Shown here piece by piece: positions 1 through 7,906 of a DNA stretch of 64,000 bases. Source of the stretch: JANMCE01 sp963791625. Lineage in GTDB: Bacteria; Actinomycetota; Acidimicrobiia; Acidimicrobiales; Ilumatobacteraceae. The translations under genes and the position numbers were made by a program. The DNA lies in assembly GCA_963791625.1 (NCBI GenBank), contig CAWBTA010000016.1:372001-436000 (forward strand), written 5' to 3'. The notes under the pieces were generated by a model, which was given only the letters and a program-made list of their open reading frames with translations, ran no database searches and was not told where the DNA came from. Every line of letters begins with the position of its first letter. Positions within the stretch are counted from its first letter, which is position 1.

Positions 1-67
1 CGAGCTGGTTCATACCCCGCTCAAGCGCTCGGCGCGCTTCTTCATCAAAAGCAATCATCTTGGCCAT
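1..67 (-). CDS. groEL: Chaperonin GroEL (Hsp60), N-terminal fragment cut by the window edge
   Basis: Only the first 22 codons lie in the window. The reverse-strand reading MAKMIAFDEEARRALERG is the typical GroEL N-terminus. GroEL forms the double-ring ATP-driven folding chamber in the cytoplasm. The ATG at 67-65 has a good ribosome binding site (GGAGGAC, about 8 nt upstream). A CIRCE operator lies 24 nt upstream of the start, so HrcA repression with heat-shock induction is expected. No groES is visible upstream, so this looks like a stand-alone groEL, as in many actinobacteria with several copies. Identity is secure despite the short length, because start, RBS and operator all agree. Confidence 0.9.
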   Translation of the reverse strand, partial: MAKMIAFDEEARRALERGMNQL

Positions 68-90
68 AGAAATTGTCCTCCATTGGACGG

Positions 91-122
91 CAAGCACTCA
101 CACAGTTCGAGTGCTAGCACTC
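91..122 (-). promoter_or_regulatory. CIRCE element (HrcA operator) of groEL, with an overlapping extra dyad
   Basis: Arms AAGCACTC (92-99) and GAGTGCTA (109-116) are separated by 9 nt, matching the CIRCE consensus TTAGCACTC-N9-GAGTGCTAA except at the outer bases. The right arm also forms a perfect 14-bp palindrome, GAGTGCTAGCACTC, at 109-122. Position just upstream of the groEL RBS is the usual place for HrcA repression. Confidence 0.85.
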
Positions 123-165
123 TACCCAGGAGACTGCTAACCGAACAACCCGCGTATCCATCCTT

Positions 166-225
166 CATGCCTCGTTCGGTCGCTACCGCTCCGTCTCTCT
201 CGGACTCGCTTCGCTCAAACAATGC
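166..225 (+). repeat. 60-bp dispersed repeat, left copy (inverted partner at 3777-3836)
   Basis: The reverse complement of 3777-3836 matches this stretch at 58 of 60 positions, and similarity stops sharply on both sides. It lies between the groEL regulatory region and the 3' end of the LPETG protein gene. It contains TCGGACTCGCTTCGCTC and opens a short reading frame (MPRSVATAPSLSDSLRSNN) that is probably not a gene. Function unknown. Confidence 0.85.
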
Positions 226-257
226 GGCGGCAGGCGAAAATCACCAGAAAAGGCGAG

Positions 258-2366
258 CTAGTTGCTGGAAGAATCGGCCCTTTTCCTGGGTCGGGAGATG
301 ATGACGAGGGCGGAGCCCATGAGGGAGAGGCTGACGGCGAGGGCCAAAGGCATACGGGTGCGGGAGCCGGTCTCCGGGAGTTTGTCGGGGACGGTGGCCG
401 GTGGGCGCACCGTGCTGGGCAAGACCGATGGCACGGTCGGCAGCGGTGTTGGCGGGATCGCGGGCACGAAGCCCGCATCGAAGGTGTAGTTGCGGGTGCC
501 GGGCGTGAAAGACTGCCCGCCCGCGGCCAGGAGGCACTTCGTCTCCAAGTCGCCATTCGAATCGATGGATACGTCGGTGCCAACGAGCGGGTTGGTGAGC
601 ACGTAGCCGGGGTTCGAACCACCGACGCCGAAGACGCCACCTGCTGCGTAGTTGGACGACGCGATGCACACCTGCACCTTCACACCGGCATCGACCACGA
701 TGGTGTAGCGGCCGCTGGCGTCGGTGATGACAACAGCGGGCGCGCCGGTGGCCGGATCGATGACGGGCGCACCGTTGCCGTCGAGCACTTCGAGGGCGAC
801 GCCCGGAAGGCTGGGCTCGCCCGCGTCCTGCAACCCATTGCGGTCGGTGTCGAGCCAGGTGCGGTCACCGATCTCGGCGTAGTTCGCCATGTCGGAAAGC
901 TGGCCCAGACCGGTTCCCTTGCCGAAGGCGTAGGGGTCGGCCGGGTTGGCGGCCTGGACGGAACCAATCCACAAATTGTCGTTCGCATCCGCCACGCCTC
1001 CGCGGGCGGTCAGCACTTGGCTGGTGCCGGAGTCGGGTTTCGCGTCAGGCAACCAGGCAAGGCCAGAGGCGTTGTACGCGCCGGGGTCGCCGGTGCCGAG
1101 CACGGACTTGTTGGAGATGGGCGAGCGGACGATGTGACCGAAGGACGGAACTTTGCTGTTGTCCAATGCCAGGGTGCCGACATCGAGGACCGGAGCCGTC
1201 TTCAGGTCGTTGGACCAGTGGTCGACACCATCGGCCGCCAGGGTGAGGACCGGCGTGGAACCGACGCCGACGGACGGTGGTCGTGATGCCTGCACGATGT
1301 TGAGGAACGTGATCTGTAATGCACCGGACGAGTCGATGGAAACGCCCGACAGAATTGAGTTGCGCAACGGAACAGACTGGTTCGCCACCGTTGTGGCCGA
1401 GGGATTCACAATGACGACACCGGCCGCAGACGTCGGCTCCATGACCGTCTTCCAGGCATCATGCACCGAGTCGTAACTGGCGACGGCATACTGCAGCGGA
1501 TCGAGTGCACCGGGCGCACCAAGCTGGGTGAACGCAACCAGGGTTTGGCCGTTGTGGTTTGCCAGGCCATAGGGCCGCCATGCCGCCGAGGTAGCGAAGA
1601 CGGGCAGCGACGCGATCTTGGTCAGCTCACCGGAGCCGAGGACGGGACCGGTATAAAGGTGGCCGTCGTTGGCGTTGGCCGCGACGATGCTCTTGCCGTC
1701 ATCGGTCAGCACAACATCACCAATGCCCACGACCGACGTCGCATCCACGACGTTGTCGCCGGGGGCAACCGATTCGCCCACCTGGCCAATAGGCGTCGAG
1801 CAGTCAGACACCGCGGTGTCAGGAATGATGTAGGAAACCATGGCCGTCTTGTATGACGTGGCCGTGCCATCGCCCCAGTTATGGACGCATCCGGCGGGCC
1901 CGGGTAGCACGTGCGGGACGTATTGTGTTGCCACCGCTTGACCGGCAGCGTTCACCGTGGTGATCGCGCCAGGACCGTTGGGGGATTGACGGGTGAGCGG
2001 CGCCGTCTTTGGCGCGGTCACGAACAACTCGGCACCGGTCGGCGAGATCGAGGCCGCGACGTACGCAACACCGCTGATGGAGCCGGTGACGTCGTCATAG
2101 GCAATGACATTGTCACTGGCACCTTCGGCACTGGTCTTTAAGGAAATAGCCTTGGTGGTGCGAAAGGGCGTGATCGACGCGGTCACCGTGCCGTCTTGGA
2201 GACCCGCCGCGACGGTGGGAGTCTTCTGCGTGGCCAGGCTGATATGCCCAACCGTTCCCGCCGGGGCGGCAGCAGCGCTACCGGCGCCGTTGGCTCCAAT
2301 CGCCATCGTGACGACACCGAAACTGGTAAGCAAAAGGCCTAGCCGATGAGATACTCGTGACATCAT
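258..2366 (-). CDS. LPXTG-anchored surface protein with an SdrD-like B domain
   Basis: A 702-residue exported protein. A hydrophobic signal peptide (about residues 8-33) is followed by a long extracellular region with no family I recognise. Around residues 495-640 is a Cna_B/SdrD-type domain carrying IGDRTWLDTDRNGLQDAGEP, the calcium-binding start typical of SdrD B repeats. The C-terminus has a Pro/Thr/Val spacer, LPETG at about 663, a hydrophobic segment and a basic tail (RPRKR), which is a complete sortase sorting signal. Two ATG codons stand in tandem. GGAGGA lies almost against the first, so the second (2363) may be the true start. No sortase gene lies in the window. Likely role: wall-anchored adhesin or surface-layer component. 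Confidence 0.85.
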   Translation of the reverse strand: MMSRVSHRLGLLLTSFGVVTMAIGANGAGSAAAAPAGTVGHISLATQKTPTVAAGLQDGTVTASITPFRTTKAISLKTSAEGASDNVIAYDDVTGSISGVAYVAASISPTGAELFVTAPKTAPLTRQSPNGPGAITTVNAAGQAVATQYVPHVLPGPAGCVHNWGDGTATSYKTAMVSYIIPDTAVSDCSTPIGQVGESVAPGDNVVDATSVVGIGDVVLTDDGKSIVAANANDGHLYTGPVLGSGELTKIASLPVFATSAAWRPYGLANHNGQTLVAFTQLGAPGALDPLQYAVASYDSVHDAWKTVMEPTSAAGVVIVNPSATTVANQSVPLRNSILSGVSIDSSGALQITFLNIVQASRPPSVGVGSTPVLTLAADGVDHWSNDLKTAPVLDVGTLALDNSKVPSFGHIVRSPISNKSVLGTGDPGAYNASGLAWLPDAKPDSGTSQVLTARGGVADANDNLWIGSVQAANPADPYAFGKGTGLGQLSDMANYAEIGDRTWLDTDRNGLQDAGEPSLPGVALEVLDGNGAPVIDPATGAPAVVITDASGRYTIVVDAGVKVQVCIASSNYAAGGVFGVGGSNPGYVLTNPLVGTDVSIDSNGDLETKCLLAAGGQSFTPGTRNYTFDAGFVPAIPPTPLPTVPSVLPSTVRPPATVPDKLPETGSRTRMPLALAVSLSLMGSALVIISRPRKRADSSSN

Positions 2367-2460
2367 TCCTCCGTGTGATCAACGGGTCCGCGCACAATCC
2401 CACGCATACCTTTACACAATCGACAGATTCACAGGTACCACTTGACGAAAATGGGGTCGA

Positions 2461-3360
2461 TTAACCCACAAATCGACCAAAAGCGTGCAGCCAAACTGAT
2501 GTCTGCTGCGGCAACTTCCAGTCCCAGTAAATACGGCCGTAGAGGATAAGAAACACCAGCGCGTTCATCATGGCGTGCGCGAAAATGCCCGGCCAAATAC
2601 GCTTGAACGTGCCTGCGGCAAAGCCGAGCGCCGTTCCGACCCATGACAAGAGCATCACGAGGCCAACGTTGCCCCACCCGAACCCTGGTTGCATGTGGAT
2701 CAGTCCGAACATGACGCCCTGTGCGAGTGCTGCCCATGCCAGCGAGAGGCGGGAACGAAAAGCGGCCAAGATGACTCCACGAAAGACCAGTTCCTCCGCG
2801 AGCGGCGCGATGACGACGCCGAGGATCGTGTACAGCACGAACGCCGACTTGTTGTGCGGCAGGTCGTTGTTGACCGTCGGTACGTTGGAACTCAAGGGGA
2901 TATGCGCCAGCCGGATGATGAGTGCCAGGAAGATCTGGCCGGAAATCATGCAGAGCCACGTGAGCGGACCCCAGCCGAAGTCAGGTGCGCGGAGACGTCC
3001 GCCGAGGGAACCGACCAGGCCCCGCTGACCCCATCGACGAGCGGCATAGACACAAAACGCGGTGGATGGCCCGTAGCCCATCACGACGGCAAACGCCACC
3101 AGGAGGTACGTGGAGGTGAGCTTGAGTCCGTCACCAACCGCGTAGGCGACGCCCCGTTGCAGAACGAGCGAGCCGACAAGTACCGCCGCCGCGATCACGC
3201 CGATCCGGAACGGGAACATACGCTCGGGCTCCGCGACTGGCAGCGCTGGGGGAACGTGGGCGTGATACGTCCACGTCTGCCCGTTCCACCATCGTTGACC
3301 GCCAATGAGCCACGGGTCGGCATACCACCCGGGTGGGACAGGCGGCGGAAGAAGCATCAC
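2461..3360 (-). CDS. CPBP-family intramembrane metalloprotease with N-terminal DUF2510 domain
   Basis: A 299-residue membrane protein. Residues 9-32 (PPGWYADP...RWWNGQTW) are a DUF2510 motif, a short tryptophan-rich module common on actinobacterial membrane proteins. Several hydrophobic segments follow, then the CPBP (Abi/CAAX-protease) motifs: EE at 189-190 within EELVFRG, His222 in GLIHMQPG, and His262/Asn266 in AHAMMNAL. These are the expected metal and catalytic residues. Members process prenylated proteins or bacteriocins, or act in protein secretion; the substrate here is unknown. The gene runs in the same direction as the surface protein downstream and the MoaD-like gene upstream. Confidence 0.85.
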   Translation of the reverse strand: MMLLPPPVPPGWYADPWLIGGQRWWNGQTWTYHAHVPPALPVAEPERMFPFRIGVIAAAVLVGSLVLQRGVAYAVGDGLKLTSTYLLVAFAVVMGYGPSTAFCVYAARRWGQRGLVGSLGGRLRAPDFGWGPLTWLCMISGQIFLALIIRLAHIPLSSNVPTVNNDLPHNKSAFVLYTILGVVIAPLAEELVFRGVILAAFRSRLSLAWAALAQGVMFGLIHMQPGFGWGNVGLVMLLSWVGTALGFAAGTFKRIWPGIFAHAMMNALVFLILYGRIYWDWKLPQQTSVWLHAFGRFVG

Positions 3361-3420
3361 CCGCAGGCTAAGGGGTCGTCCGGAGTTTCGGTCGCGCGGA
3401 CGACTCCTTGCTCAAATCTT

Positions 3421-3696
3421 TCAGCCGCCGGCAACGGCCGGGATGATGGACACGGTTTCGCCCGATGGCACCTTGGTATCGAGGCCCTCAAGGAAGCGGA
3501 CGTCATCATCGGCGACGAAGAGGTTGACGAACTTGCGCAGGTTGCCGGTGTCATCAAACAGCCGGTCATGAAAACCGGGATGGGCCGCATCAAGGCCAGC
3601 CAGCACGTCGCGCAACGTGCCTTCCTCAACCTCCACCAAGCTCTTGCCTCCGGAGAGAGGACGAAGGGTGGTGGGGATACGAACTTTTGCGGCCAT
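3421..3696 (-). CDS. MoaD/ThiS-family sulfur carrier protein
   Basis: A 91-residue ubiquitin-like protein ending in the diagnostic Gly-Gly (IIPAVAGG), which is adenylated and thiocarboxylated to carry sulfur. The leading strand (AKVRIPTTLRPLSGGKSLVE) and the VNLFVADDDVRFLEGLDTKV core fit the MoaD-like branch seen in actinobacteria, where such carriers can serve molybdopterin, cysteine (CysO-like) or thiamine synthesis. No partner adenylyltransferase, CysM or MoaE gene is nearby, so the pathway cannot be chosen. It lies 60 nt upstream of the CPBP protease on the same strand. Confidence 0.8.
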   Translation of the reverse strand: MAAKVRIPTTLRPLSGGKSLVEVEEGTLRDVLAGLDAAHPGFHDRLFDDTGNLRKFVNLFVADDDVRFLEGLDTKVPSGETVSIIPAVAGG

Positions 3697-3776
3697 GCAC
3701 CAACTCTAGCGAGTCCCTCCCGAAACCTGACAAGTCCACTCATGTTTCCGTGCGACGAACTCAAGGCAGCGCTACA

Positions 3777-3836
3777 GCATTGTTTGAGCGAAGCGAGTCC
3801 GAGAGAGACGGAGCGGCAGCGACCGAATGAGGCATG
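3777..3836 (-). repeat. 60-bp dispersed repeat, right copy (inverted partner at 166-225)
   Basis: Inverted copy of 166-225 with two mismatches. It lies in the divergent intergenic region between the MoaD-like gene (minus) and glycerate kinase (plus), ending 21 nt before the latter's start, so it would form much of that gene's upstream region. Flanking sequence is unrelated between the copies. Confidence 0.85.
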
Positions 3837-3857
3837 TCATAGTCGTAGTTTGTAGGT

Positions 3858-4838
3858 GTGCGAGTTCTGGCTGCGGTTGACCACTTTGGGCCGGGCACGA
3901 GCGCGACCGATGTGGCGCGGGCCGTTGCGCTCGGGGTGAGCCGCGCCAGGTCTCGCTGCGAGGAACTTCCCCTTTCGACTGGAGGAAGCGGGTTCCTTGC
4001 CGCGTTCGGCGGGGCCAACCGACGGACCCTGGTGATGGGTCCACTCGGTGATGCGGTCGAGGCGCCATGGCGACTGAAGGGATCGACGGCCGTCATCGAG
4101 TCGGGTCTGGCCTCAGGGCTGCACCTCGTCGGCGGACCGGAAGGCAACGACCCGATCGCCGCCGGCACCCACGGTACCGGCGAACTCATCGTGGCCGCGG
4201 CCGAAAGCGGCGCGAAACGCATCATCATCGGCGTCGGCGGCAACGCGGCGACCGACGGGGGGCTGGGGGCCATCCGCGCCGTGTTTCCGCCCAGCCGGCT
4301 CCGTGGCGTGCGCATGATCGTGGCCTGCGACGTCGACATTTTCTTCTTGGATGCTGCCCATGCTTTTGCCGAAGCCAAAGGGGCAACCCGCGCGCAAATC
4401 AGGCTGCTCAGCAGACGACTTGAGCGATTGGTGCAGGTCTACCACGACCAGTACGAGGTGGACATCCGGGAGCGCCCGGGCTCAGGAGCCGGCGGTGGAC
4501 TGGCCGGCGGGCTCGCCGCGCTTGGAGCGGTGCTCCTGCCGGGCGCGGGAGTCGTGGCCGACGAGCTCGATCTGGCCTGGCACATTGAGCAAGCCGATCT
4601 GGTGATCACCGCCGAAGCATTCCTCGATGAGCACAGCTTCGACCGGGGCGTGGTGGGCATCGTGCAGGATCAGGCCGAAAAGCTCAGGGTGCCCTGCCTG
4701 GCGCTCACCATCCAAACCTTCGACAACGTCGATGGGCGAATGCCAATCGTGATTGTGCCACCAGCCGCCACGGCCGACATTCTGCTGACAAATGTGACCC
4801 ACTCCGTGGAGCGCTACGTGGCCGATCTGTCTGACTGA
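3858..4838 (+). CDS. Glycerate kinase (GlxK/GarK type)
   Basis: A 326-residue protein of the glycerate kinase type-1 family, which phosphorylates D-glycerate with ATP and feeds glyoxylate or sugar-acid breakdown into glycolysis. Family landmarks are the start MRVLAAVDHFG, GGSGFLAAFGG, the Gly-rich IIGVGGNAATDGGLGAIRAV (about residues 123-142), RPGSGAGGGLAGGLAALGA and DLVITAEAFLDEHSF (family TGEGxxDxQS). It is shorter than the usual 370-380 residues and the C-terminal part is compact, with the last motif altered. Start is the GTG at 3858. It lies alone, just downstream of the right copy of the 60-bp repeat. Confidence 0.8.
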   Translation: MRVLAAVDHFGPGTSATDVARAVALGVSRARSRCEELPLSTGGSGFLAAFGGANRRTLVMGPLGDAVEAPWRLKGSTAVIESGLASGLHLVGGPEGNDPIAAGTHGTGELIVAAAESGAKRIIIGVGGNAATDGGLGAIRAVFPPSRLRGVRMIVACDVDIFFLDAAHAFAEAKGATRAQIRLLSRRLERLVQVYHDQYEVDIRERPGSGAGGGLAGGLAALGAVLLPGAGVVADELDLAWHIEQADLVITAEAFLDEHSFDRGVVGIVQDQAEKLRVPCLALTIQTFDNVDGRMPIVIVPPAATADILLTNVTHSVERYVADLSD

Positions 4839-4851
4839 CGAAGCGCGGTAG

Positions 4852-5550
4852 TTACGGCTTCTTGGTCGTAGCCGGATTGGTGACCGCAGCGGCCGGCTTG
4901 GCCGTGGTGACCGCAGGCGCGGCTGTCGCAGCCGTAATGCCGGGAGCCGCAGCGGTGGCCGGAGCCCCGCCCGCAGCCTGTAGCGCACTTGCGGGAGGTA
5001 CGTCGGTCTTCTTGAAGTTCTTCCCGATGACCACGACGATTGCTGCGCTACCGAGATCTTTGAGTCCCGGCGGCGTGGTGCTCAATGCCGCCACGGTCGG
5101 GATATTGAGATCCTTGGAGACAAGCGCTGCGAGTTTGTCGTTGCCGGGCGTGAAGTAAATGGTGCTGGTGTCGACGGGTGTGGCGTTGGTGGCCTTGGCG
5201 AGCTGGTAGCCCTTCTTCTGAAGCACTGTGCTCATCTCGCCGGCGATACCCTGAATCTCAGCCGCGTTGGCGACGAGTACATCGACCTTGGCGTTCACCG
5301 CAACTTGCGCCGTGGTGGCCACGATGGACGGCACCGTGGTGGCACCAGCGACCGTGGTGGCCACCGTGGTGGCACCGGGCTTGGACGTGGTGACAGACGC
5401 ACCGTTCGTGGAGAGTGTGTCGGGCTTGCTGAGCCCCTTGTAAACGACGTAGCCACCGAGCGCGAGCACCGCAACCGTCACCGCAACCGTGCGCGACGAC
5501 ATGCTGCGAGCCGCAGAGTCTTTGGGCTGCGAGCGGGGCGGTGTAGCCAT
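4852..5550 (-). CDS. Membrane-anchored LytR_C-domain protein
   Basis: A 232-residue protein with a short cytoplasmic start, one membrane segment (about residues 22-40, VAVTVAVLALGGYVVYKGL) and a Thr/Val/Ala-rich linker. A LytR C-terminal (LytR_C) domain follows (about residues 88-172, VDVLVANAAEIQGIAGEMST...IVVVIGKNF) and then a low-complexity Ala/Thr tail. LytR_C domains occur at the end of LCP wall-polymer ligases or alone, as here, and are thought to act at the cell envelope. The start ATG overlaps the stop of the DUF3263 gene by one base (TAATG), so the two are translationally coupled. Confidence 0.8.
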   Translation of the reverse strand: MATPPRSQPKDSAARSMSSRTVAVTVAVLALGGYVVYKGLSKPDTLSTNGASVTTSKPGATTVATTVAGATTVPSIVATTAQVAVNAKVDVLVANAAEIQGIAGEMSTVLQKKGYQLAKATNATPVDTSTIYFTPGNDKLAALVSKDLNIPTVAALSTTPPGLKDLGSAAIVVVIGKNFKKTDVPPASALQAAGGAPATAAAPGITAATAAPAVTTAKPAAAVTNPATTKKP

Positions 5551-5822
5551 TAGTGATCCGTTCCGGAATCTACGGCGACCGCGGTCGAATCGACCCGGGC
5601 GCGGCGTCGGCGATCACGCAGGCGACGCAGGCGACGGACCACCAAAGGGTCGTAATCGAGGGCGTCTTGGCGATCGAGGAGTTCGTTCAGTGTTTGGTAA
5701 TACGCCGCCAGTTCCACCTGAAAAAGCTCACGAACCATGGCGTCCTTCAGGCCGTCACGTGTCCACCACGTCCGCTCGAAATCCAAGATGGCCTGCTCGC
5801 GATCAATCAATGGCACGGCCAT
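5550..5822 (-). CDS. DUF3263 family protein
   Basis: A 90-residue protein from the ATG at 5822 (MAVPLIDREQAILDFERTWW). The pattern FERTWW...GLKDAMVRELF...YYQTLNELLDRQDALDYDPLVVRRLRRLRDRR is the DUF3263 signature, a small, basic, probably helical protein found almost only in actinobacteria and suspected to bind DNA from its Arg-rich end. It is coupled to the LytR_C gene by a one-base overlap, an arrangement also seen in other actinobacteria. An in-frame extension to 5855 adds 11 residues (MLVTRGPGGQS) that look unlike the family. Confidence 0.8.
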   Translation of the reverse strand: MAVPLIDREQAILDFERTWWTRDGLKDAMVRELFQVELAAYYQTLNELLDRQDALDYDPLVVRRLRRLRDRRRRARVDSTAVAVDSGTDH

Positions 5823-5945
5823 AGATTGCCCGCCCGGGCCCCGCGTTACAAGCACCCTCGCTTTGCACCAACGCGCTCCTCGCGCTGAAAGCGCGGACGG
5901 TTCTGGCCGATGTCGTACATGAAGATCGAGCTAACGGAGTGAACA

Positions 5946-6596
5946 ATGAGTGAGACCCGGGCAACCCGCGGGACCCAATACGGGCAGGAACAGGACGACG
6001 ACAAGCTGCCCGAACCCGGCGAACAAATCGGATGGCTCGACATCAAGACTGGAACGCTGCCCGCACCGTCGCGGCCAAGTTGGGCAGCCCCCGTCGGACT
6101 GCCGATTCCCCTGCCGCCTCCTGTCACACCTCCATCCGGGTCGGAACTTTCGCCCACGAGCCTCGCCGGAGAACTCACTTCGCTGCCGCTGGGCTGGCAC
6201 ACGTTGCACTCGGAGCAATTCGGGATGGGAGGTTCTGGTTTCGACCACATCGTCATCGGACCGGCGGGCGTCTTCACTGTCACCACGACCGGTCACCCGG
6301 AAGGACGCATCAGTATCGGCCAGCACATACGGAACTCGCAGTTCCAAGCGGCCAGAGCCACACGTCTCCTCGACCAGGCCGGCCTCGTCGACATTTCCGT
6401 GCATCCCGCGATCGTTTTTGTCGGCGCGGAACTCACGCTTCACGACGATTCCTCCGTGATCCTGACAGCGGTGGACAACATTTGCCGCACGGTCTTGTCG
6501 CTGCCGACAACGCTGACGCCGTTGCAAGTGCAGTCGGTCTACAACATCGCCGAACGCCGCGAAACGTGGATCGAGCGCGTCCAACCAAAAGGGTAG
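5946..6596 (+). CDS. NERD-like (nuclease-related domain) protein
   Basis: A 216-residue soluble protein. The first 75 residues are Pro-rich and disordered. Residues about 80-190 resemble a NERD domain: LPLGWHTLHSEQFGMGGSGFDHIVIGPAGVFTV matches the family pattern in which a conserved Asp follows a Gly-rich turn and precedes a short beta hairpin (restriction-nuclease-like fold). A clear second catalytic residue set cannot be confirmed by eye. Its role is unknown; NERD domains often accompany DNA-processing proteins. It stands alone, 41 nt before tRNA-Thr. Confidence 0.6.
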   Translation: MSETRATRGTQYGQEQDDDKLPEPGEQIGWLDIKTGTLPAPSRPSWAAPVGLPIPLPPPVTPPSGSELSPTSLAGELTSLPLGWHTLHSEQFGMGGSGFDHIVIGPAGVFTVTTTGHPEGRISIGQHIRNSQFQAARATRLLDQAGLVDISVHPAIVFVGAELTLHDDSSVILTAVDNICRTVLSLPTTLTPLQVQSVYNIAERRETWIERVQPKG

Positions 6597-6637
6597 AACC
6601 GCAAACGGCCGAGTCCTCTACAATGAATGCCAACCCC

Positions 6638-6710
6638 GCCGGGTTAGCTCAGTTGGCAGAGCACCTGTCTTGTAAACAGGATGTCGTCAGTTCGATTCTG
6701 ACACTCGGCT
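6638..6710 (+). tRNA. tRNA-Thr (anticodon TGT)
   Basis: A full 73-nt cloverleaf. Acceptor stem GCCGGGT/ACTCGGC (one G-T pair), D stem GCTC/GAGC, anticodon stem CCTGT/ACAGG around loop CTTGTAA (anticodon TGT, reads ACA), variable loop ATGTC, T stem GTCAG/CTGAC. Discriminator is T, as usual for tRNA-Thr. CCA is not encoded (CCC follows). Confidence 0.95.
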
Positions 6711-6796
6711 CCCTACTGAACGTCGCTCGCTCGCTACCGCTCGTTGTCGCTCCTTTCTCGCTGTCGCTCGGCAATCCTGCCCGCCGGGCACATCGC

Positions 6797-6829
6797 GACA
6801 GTTACTGCCTCCGCAGAGCGGTAACTGTC
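6797..6829. terminator. Hairpin between tRNA-Thr and rlmB, probable bidirectional terminator
   Basis: GACAGTTAC (6797-6805) pairs perfectly with GTAACTGTC (6821-6829). A further CTC/GAG can form inside the loop. It lies 9 nt beyond the rlmB stop, at the end of the ispD-ispF-rlmB operon. There is no clear U-tract on either strand. Confidence 0.6.
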
Positions 6830-6838
6830 CCAAGTTTG

Positions 6839-7906
6839 CTAGGGCTCGGCGAGGCGTTGGCGGCGGACTTCGTAGAGGGCGAGGGCGCCCGCGGTGGAGA
6901 CGTTCAGGGACGACAGGCGTCCGGCCATGGGGATCGACACGATCATGTCGCAACGTTCGCGAACCAGCCGGGACAGGCCGGTTCCTTCGGCACCGAGTAC
7001 GACGATGATCGGTTCGGTGGCAAGGTCGCCGAGATCGAACAACGTCTTGTCCGCTGCGTCGTCGAGACCAATGACCCACACCTTCTTCTTCTGCGCCTTG
7101 GCCAGCGCGGCGGGCAGACCGGGAACCACGGCAATCTCGAGGTGCTCAATCGCGCCGGCCGCCGACTTGGCGACCGTGGGGGTGATGTGGACGCTGCGAT
7201 GCTTTGGCAGCACAACACCGGTCACGCCCGCGCCTTCGGCCGTACGCAGGAGGGCACCCAGGTTGCCCGGGTCGGTCACACCATCGACCGCAAGCAGGAA
7301 GGGCGGCTGACCGTTGCGCGTCTTCAACAGTTCGTCGAAGTCGGCTTCTTCCAACTCAACGGCGCGAGCCAAGACACCCTGTGGTGCTTCGCTGCGAGCC
7401 GACGCGTCGAGGCGGCGACGATTCACTTCGGTGATCTGCACGCGGTTGGCCGCGGCGAGGTCGGCGATCTCGGAGATGATGCCGGCGTCTTCCATGTCGG
7501 ACGCGATCCACAGCTCGCGCACCTTGCGCTTGTTGGCGATCAACAACTCACGGACGGCCTGACGGCCCTCGATCTGATCGCCGCCGAGTCCGCGCTCGCG
7601 ACCGGGAACCGGACGGCCGGTCGGCGTGAATTCGCGCGGTCCATCCTGGCGGGCAAAGCCGGGACCGCGACTGGCGAACGTTCCGGAGCGGGCTCCGCCC
7701 GCGCTGCGAGGACCGCCGGCGCGAGCCGAGGCTGAACGGCGACGACCCTCATCGGACTTCTCCGCCTGCTTTTCGTAGCGGCCTGCGATGGCCTTCTTGG
7801 CCGAGCCGGACAGCGGCTTGGACGACTTTCGCGCCTCCCGCGAAACGGCTTTGGCCGCGCCTGGGGAGGGGGGTTTGATTCGTCGACTGGCACCTCGTGC
7901 GCCCAT
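6839..7906 (-). CDS. rlmB: 23S rRNA (guanosine-2'-O-)-methyltransferase RlmB (SpoU/TrmH family)
   Basis: A 355-residue protein that 2'-O-methylates a guanosine of 23S rRNA. The first ~105 residues are a basic, low-complexity extension rich in Arg, Ser, Gly and Ala, long compared with the ~250-residue E. coli enzyme but common in actinobacteria. The substrate-binding SpoU_sub domain follows (GGDQIEGRQAVRELL), then the knotted SpoU catalytic domain with its three motifs: VTDPGNLGALLRTAEGAG, LGAEGTGLSRLVRERCD and IPMAGRLSSLNVSTAGALAL. It abuts the ispF stop with no gap, so it is the last gene of the ispD-ispF-rlmB operon. Confidence 0.9.
   Translation of the reverse strand: MGARGASRRIKPPSPGAAKAVSREARKSSKPLSGSAKKAIAGRYEKQAEKSDEGRRRSASARAGGPRSAGGARSGTFASRGPGFARQDGPREFTPTGRPVPGRERGLGGDQIEGRQAVRELLIANKRKVRELWIASDMEDAGIISEIADLAAANRVQITEVNRRRLDASARSEAPQGVLARAVELEEADFDELLKTRNGQPPFLLAVDGVTDPGNLGALLRTAEGAGVTGVVLPKHRSVHITPTVAKSAAGAIEHLEIAVVPGLPAALAKAQKKKVWVIGLDDAADKTLFDLGDLATEPIIVVLGAEGTGLSRLVRERCDMIVSIPMAGRLSSLNVSTAGALALYEVRRQRLAEP

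Noticed and set aside
222..1286. A 354-codon plus-strand frame opposite the LPETG protein
   Set aside because: Antisense shadow in GC-rich DNA; composition is Gly/Arg/Ala/Asp-rich without any family motif, whereas the minus strand has a full signal peptide and sorting signal.
6717..6775. A TCGCT-rich segment after tRNA-Thr as a third copy of the 60-bp repeat
   Set aside because: It shares only a short TCGCTACCGCTC core and simple TCGCT repeats; the rest does not align.
6032..7735. A 567-codon plus-strand frame covering the NERD gene, tRNA-Thr and rlmB
   Set aside because: It runs through a tRNA and antisense to rlmB with its SpoU motifs, so it cannot be a real gene.
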